This document shows, in pieces, positions 60,503-64,000 of a stretch of 64,000 nucleotides of DNA. The position numbers were made by a program, and so were the translations under genes. How positions within the stretch are numbered: position 1 is the stretch's first letter; each line of letters opens with the position of its first letter. Under the pieces are notes generated by a model, which was not told where the DNA came from, searched no databases, and saw only the letters and a list, made by a program, of their open reading frames with translations. Source of the DNA: Lachnospiraceae bacterium (GTDB lineage Bacteria; Bacillota; Clostridia; Lachnospirales; Lachnospiraceae); contig JAETQH010000009.1 of the NCBI GenBank assembly GCA_021770785.1, positions 1 to 64,000 on the forward strand, read 5' to 3'.

Positions 60503-62062
60503 CTACTGCTTTTTGGCGAACAATGCCTTCGCTTCCTCCAGATTATCGCAGTCAGCTTCAATCGCCTGCTTTAGTAATTTTAGTCCAGCTTCTGTATCAG
60601 TATCTGTTCCGATTCCATATATGTAACATTTTGCAAGCGGGTATCCAGCTGTATGATAGCACTTTTTTTCCACAGCATCGTAAAGATATTGAAACGCAGC
60701 CCGTTCATTTCTTTCAGTTCCTTTTCCTTCAAGATAACATATTCCAAGTTTTGCCTTAGCTTCGACAAAACCAAGCCTGACAGCTTTATCATACAATTTG
60801 ACGGAAACAGCCCCATATTCAGGATTTCCTTTTATAGAAGAATAACATTCCGCAAGCAGGTAAATTCCTTCTGGCTCATTATATGGTATCGTCTTTTTTA
60901 AGTATGCAGCTGCTTTCTTCTTGTCCACCGCTACTCCGATTCCCTCTAAATAACAGCGCCCTAATTCGGTGTATGCCTTTGCTTCTCCTTCTGCAGCTGA
61001 CTGCATCAGCTTATCCAATCCTTCTTTGATTCTCCCATGATTTACACAATAAACTCCCATTTCATACAGCTCTAATGAACTGTAACTCTTTTCCGTCCTG
61101 TCTTCATTATCTCTGTTATCTTGGGCTTGTGTTTTTCCATCCATTCCTGTGTTTTGCATTTCCTGCATCGTCATTTCCACTGCTGCTATCCGTTCATCGG
61201 TAGGTGGATGTGTTGAATATAATATATACTCCATGGAGAGTTTATTGATCTTCTGCTCGTGGGGAAATTTATTGAATGTATCAATCAGCCCATTTCCAAA
61301 ACCGATCAAGGTACTCAGCCTGTCCGCAGCAAATTCACTTTTCCTGCCGAAAAATCTGATCCCAATTGTTTCTATCAATGCAATCACTGCCAAAAAGAAG
61401 TCAAATACTTTTCCAATGAGTGAAAACAGATATTTTGTTAGCCTGAAAATACCGAATCCATTTTCGACATTTCCATCCGAAAACATAGTTCCGAAAACTA
61501 AGCCCATAAATGTTCCAAGACACCAGCAAAACGCCATGTAAACCCATCTTATCACACTGACTGCAAGTGTTCCCTGTAATGACATCATCAATGCGGCAGT
61601 GTCTCCATTGATATGATGTGCCAGTTCATGCGCCAACACGCCCCCAATTTCATCATCATACATATAATTTGCCAATAAATCCCTATGCACTACTATTGTA
61701 CGGCTGCCTGCGGCATATGCATTGATTCCTTCTGCATCTGATACAAAGAATTCAATATTGCCCGGAACACGGATTCCTTTGCTGGCTGCGTTCTCGCAGA
61801 CCTTCTTCCATATTCGCTGTATTCTCTCTGACTCTATTCCATCCGGTTTTCTAGCATTTATAATCCATGTGTAATACCAGTCGACAAACGGTGTGAGCGC
61901 AAGAAGATACAAGCCTGCCAGCACTGCGAAGGCAAGTACCGCCCCGATGGCTGCCGTCTCTACAAATGCAGTACATAAGAATAGGAGCCACGAATAATTG
62001 ATTGCCAGTGCAAACCAAAAACCCCAGTTACAGTTTTTGAAACGGATACTTTTCTGATTCAT
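60503..62062 (-). CDS. Membrane M48-family metalloprotease with C-terminal Sel1 repeats
   Basis: 519 residues from ATG 62062 (AGGGGGGG upstream). Two N-terminal TM helices (about 14-65), then an HtpX/Ste24-like M48 domain: IEFFVSDAEGINAYAAGSRTIVV, zinc motif LAHELAHHINGD near 145, two further TM stretches (170-195, 215-240), and the third ligand in KSEFAADRLS. From about 345, four Sel1-type repeats (YTELGRCYLEGIGVAVDKKKAAAYL; AKLGICYLEGKGTERNERAA; and so on) form a helical scaffold for protein contacts. The fusion of protease and Sel1 array is unusual. It could release or process a partner upon a signal (inference). Confidence 0.85.
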   Translation of the reverse strand: MNQKSIRFKNCNWGFWFALAINYSWLLFLCTAFVETAAIGAVLAFAVLAGLYLLALTPFVDWYYTWIINARKPDGIESERIQRIWKKVCENAASKGIRVPGNIEFFVSDAEGINAYAAGSRTIVVHRDLLANYMYDDEIGGVLAHELAHHINGDTAALMMSLQGTLAVSVIRWVYMAFCWCLGTFMGLVFGTMFSDGNVENGFGIFRLTKYLFSLIGKVFDFFLAVIALIETIGIRFFGRKSEFAADRLSTLIGFGNGLIDTFNKFPHEQKINKLSMEYILYSTHPPTDERIAAVEMTMQEMQNTGMDGKTQAQDNRDNEDRTEKSYSSLELYEMGVYCVNHGRIKEGLDKLMQSAAEGEAKAYTELGRCYLEGIGVAVDKKKAAAYLKKTIPYNEPEGIYLLAECYSSIKGNPEYGAVSVKLYDKAVRLGFVEAKAKLGICYLEGKGTERNERAAFQYLYDAVEKKCYHTAGYPLAKCYIYGIGTDTDTEAGLKLLKQAIEADCDNLEEAKALFAKKQ

Positions 62063-62072
62063 AAAGCCCCCC

Positions 62073-62411
62073 CTATTTTTCCATTTTGGCAAAACCTTTC
62101 ATAAGCTCTGTATTTTCATGCATCATGCTGGTGATTAACGGCTGGTACACCGCCGTGAGCTCCGGCTGCTGGATTAATTTATCTGCCATATCTTTTATTA
62201 TATTCCGCTGCATTTCACTGATTCGTTTCACTTCATCAAATTTGACGCTGAAAGTATATGTATTTTTTAGCAACTGGTTATTGAATCTCTGTGTCTCTTC
62301 AATCAGCTTTCTGACTTTTACCTCCGAATACTGTTTTGTTTTATACATATCGGACACATGCTTTAATAAGTCAATCGGGCTGATGCTTACTTCTATTCCC
62401 AAATTTTCCAT
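62073..62411 (-). CDS. Small helical protein of unknown function
   Basis: 112 residues, entirely helical in appearance with heptad-like stretches (VKVRKLIEETQRFNNQLLKN, VKRISEMQRNIIKDMADKL). No membrane segment and no recognised family. It sits 10 bp before the M48 protease gene and 3 bp after the next unknown, so it is translationally coupled in the operon. It could be an adaptor or protease substrate; nothing in the sequence decides this. Confidence 0.7.
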   Translation of the reverse strand: MENLGIEVSISPIDLLKHVSDMYKTKQYSEVKVRKLIEETQRFNNQLLKNTYTFSVKFDEVKRISEMQRNIIKDMADKLIQQPELTAVYQPLITSMMHENTELMKGFAKMEK

Positions 62412-62414
62412 TTT

Positions 62415-63089
62415 TCATTTTCCTTTCCTAAAATAATTTTCCAGTACTCTGTTCATTTCATATACCCGGACAAAATAATCCCTGTTGATTTCTTCGGAAA
62501 TCAGAAGTTTGTTCTCTAAGTGCTCCTCTATCAGATCCTTTATTGTTCCAAGGCCTTCTTTCCCGCTCCTTTGAATCTCCCTGTGTGCATTCATAAGGCA
62601 TGCTATATTGTCTGTGTCCAGTTCAATTCTCTCCGTTTCCATATATATCTTATTGAGGATATTTTTTGCCCCTGCCTGGGAAATGATTGTCCTAATCCGC
62701 TGAATTTTTGCTTCCTCATATATTTCATGAATATCAACATCTCGAATGCTTTTGATTGTAAAATATCTTTTACATAATTCCTGATACAGAACGCTTTTCC
62801 AATATTCCATATCCCAATATACATAATTGTCAGGTAAAGGTATTGAAGTTTTTTTCAGCAGCGAATATGCCATCCGTCTTACATTAACATTGCATTCTGA
62901 CATTTTGAGGGCATTTTCCAAGATCTTATTTGCTTCATTTAAGATATCATCAATGATTTTTATATCATTTATGTACATCATTCCAGACACATACTCGGCA
63001 CTGTACGTCTGGTGCGGTTCTTTTATGGCTCGAAAAAGTTCTTTAATATTGTTTTCCTTTGCAGCATTAAATACATCTCTCGAAGTCAT
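62415..63089 (-). CDS. Helical protein of unknown function
   Basis: 224 residues, predicted helical and charged, starting MTSRDVFNAAKENNIKELF, which resembles one degenerate ankyrin- or HEAT-like helical pair, then YSAEYVSGMMYINDIKIIDDIL. No membrane segments, Cys clusters or catalytic motifs seen. Its start lies 3 bp after the stop of the upstream gene and its stop 3 bp before the next start. Function unknown; tight coupling argues that it is part of the same system. Confidence 0.7.
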   Translation of the reverse strand: MTSRDVFNAAKENNIKELFRAIKEPHQTYSAEYVSGMMYINDIKIIDDILNEANKILENALKMSECNVNVRRMAYSLLKKTSIPLPDNYVYWDMEYWKSVLYQELCKRYFTIKSIRDVDIHEIYEEAKIQRIRTIISQAGAKNILNKIYMETERIELDTDNIACLMNAHREIQRSGKEGLGTIKDLIEEHLENKLLISEEINRDYFVRVYEMNRVLENYFRKGK

Positions 63090-63092
63090 GGG

Positions 63093-64000
63093 CTATTCCT
63101 CCCTGTCCAGTCTGTCAAAATAAAACGACGGCATATATTCGTCATTAAAATATCCAATGTTCTCAATTCCCATTTCCCGAAGCTGTGCCTCTATTTCCCG
63201 GTAATAAATGTTGCAGATAACTACGCAGTAGTCTCTAGGCAGTTCTTTTAATACCTCTGGGTTCTTTACCTCCAGCCCTTCAAACATCGTCCCCCAGAGT
63301 TTCGGATTGTTGTCGCAGGTAAATAGCGGTGGGTATTTTTCACCGTAACATTTCATGTAGTTGCGGCACATATTGCCCGCACCGAAAAGGACCAACTTTT
63401 TGTAATTTTTCAGATTGTTTTCCATTTCAATCTGCCACTTAAAGTATTCCGCTGTCTGTCTTGCAAGTGGATAGAGTACAGGTCTTAAAATAGGTGAAAA
63501 TGAACTGCATGTACTCGAAAAATCAACCGCGAGCTCTCCGTCAAAGCTGATATCACGAAGACCTCTTATTGCGCCGAGCCAGTCTGTTTCCGAATCAGCA
63601 TATGAAAATGGAAGCATTGATACATCCTTACGACCATCATTCTCCCTTAAAATCACAGTCCTTAAGTGCTTCCCAAGTATATTGATGAAAGTCTGGACAT
63701 CATTTCCGCAGATGTTGCATATTCCAATGTCCACGCAAAAACCGAAAGCTTCATAACCAATTTGGCTGTTCAGCATGTCTATCCATTCTACAGCCTCAAC
63801 TGCTTCAGCACAGAAACCACGTATCAGATGCCCGCCTACGTTCCTTGCCTGGTTTTTCAACAAAAGCATCACACCATATTGGTGAGCCTTTACCGCTGCA
63901 CTTACAAGATAATCATGTGCTGCCTGCTCCTCTTCCCCGCTGTTTTCTACGAGCTGTATGGGCAGTTCTATAAGCAGAAATTCGCACCCTGTCCTCCTAC
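63093..64000 (-). CDS. Degenerate TIM-barrel sugar-isomerase-like protein with Rossmann-like C-terminal domain (5' end outside window)
   Basis: The frame is open to the window edge, so the start is missing. The barrel part aligns with the 59447-60424 protein (GYEAFGFCVDIGICN / LGFCFDTGHAN; LRTVILRENDG / LKVLHIHDNDG; GELAVDFSS / GVLSFETAP). It has lost the His, His and Glu of the metal site, so it is probably not catalytic as an isomerase. The C-terminal ~110 residues (KLVLFGAGNMCRNYMKCYG, then LFTCDNNPKLWGTMFEGL) form a Rossmann-like dinucleotide- or nucleotide-sugar-binding unit of a kind seen beside glycan enzymes. It is the first visible gene of the array and may act as a sensor or partner of the intact paralogue. 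Confidence 0.75.
   Translation of the reverse strand, partial: RRTGCEFLLIELPIQLVENSGEEEQAAHDYLVSAAVKAHQYGVMLLLKNQARNVGGHLIRGFCAEAVEAVEWIDMLNSQIGYEAFGFCVDIGICNICGNDVQTFINILGKHLRTVILRENDGRKDVSMLPFSYADSETDWLGAIRGLRDISFDGELAVDFSSTCSSFSPILRPVLYPLARQTAEYFKWQIEMENNLKNYKKLVLFGAGNMCRNYMKCYGEKYPPLFTCDNNPKLWGTMFEGLEVKNPEVLKELPRDYCVVICNIYYREIEAQLREMGIENIGYFNDEYMPSFYFDRLDREE

Noticed and set aside
1-64000. tRNA, rRNA or riboswitch genes
   Set aside because: None of the intergenic regions showed cloverleaf-like or known aptamer patterns that I could support by reading.

Overview
The window looks like a gut or rumen Clostridium-type Firmicute, most likely a Lachnospiraceae member. Support comes from strong AGGAGG ribosome-binding sites, TTGACA/TATAAT promoters, a YesM/YesN-type two-component pair, LytTR/GHKL regulation, many glycoside hydrolases, a tandem feoA-feoA-feoB locus with its Cys-rich partner, and a BlaI/BlaR1 pair. 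This is inference from gene content; no 16S rRNA or other taxonomic marker is present. No tRNA, rRNA, CRISPR array or intact insertion sequence was seen.

Layout. (1) 1-10.6 kb is a decaying carbohydrate/sensory region: a truncated solute-binding lipoprotein, a frameshifted sensor kinase with an intact AraC-type response regulator, a toxin-antitoxin pair with a frameshifted toxin, a lone ABC ATPase, a GH115 glucuronidase whose first part has been replaced in frame by a piece of an AAA-ATPase gene, and a chemoreceptor broken at a perfect 27-bp inverted repeat. (2) 10.6-14.1 kb is a minus-strand run of GH43, GH27 and a rhodanese protein. (3) 14.2-18.6 kb is a replication and partition module: about 16 iterons, a Rep_3-type initiator, ParB, ParA and two palindromes sharing a core. 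The replicon is therefore a megaplasmid or chromid, or carries an integrated one. (4) 18.7-24.0 kb holds a LytTR regulator, a soluble GHKL kinase, a tandem LytTR-type operator and a heterodimeric ABC exporter. (5) 24.0-29.7 kb holds yqeY, the ferrous-iron operon with likely metal-regulator boxes, and glycogen synthase with an unusual N-terminal tail. (6) 29.7-40.2 kb is one minus-strand cluster: blaI-blaR1, an OmpR-type two-component system and two MacB/BceAB-like ATPase-permease pairs, with no beta-lactamase. It is probably an envelope-stress or antibiotic-export unit. (7) 40.6-44.8 kb holds a small coiled-coil protein, an AAA-ATPase/nuclease-like protein, a tyrosine phosphatase and a shortened antiporter. 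(8) 44.9-54.2 kb is a plus-strand glycoside/ester locus: an AraC regulator fused to a degenerate GH39 domain, GH3 beta-glucosidase, carboxylesterase, PAP2 phosphatase, a decayed second GH3, and an HSL-type esterase.

(9) 54.65-64 kb is the most unusual part: a minus-strand array, AT-rich at its downstream end. In transcription order it holds a degenerate sugar-isomerase-like TIM barrel with a Rossmann-like tail (cut by the window edge), two helical unknowns, a membrane M48 protease with Sel1 repeats, an intact-looking TIM-barrel paralogue, a TIR protein with its catalytic glutamate, a large protein-kinase-like/zinc-ribbon protein missing the catalytic aspartate, a TerY-like vWA protein and an FRG-domain protein. 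Most junctions overlap or are only a few bases apart, so most of this is one operon. TIR and FRG domains are typical of prokaryotic immunity, and vWA plus kinase recalls the TerY-P signalling triad, but the PP2C phosphatase is absent. I propose it as a candidate undescribed defence or stress-signalling system; no function has been shown.

Several lesions (kinase, toxin, chemoreceptor, GH115 fusion, antiporter 5' end) could be real decay or local sequence error, and should be checked against reads.
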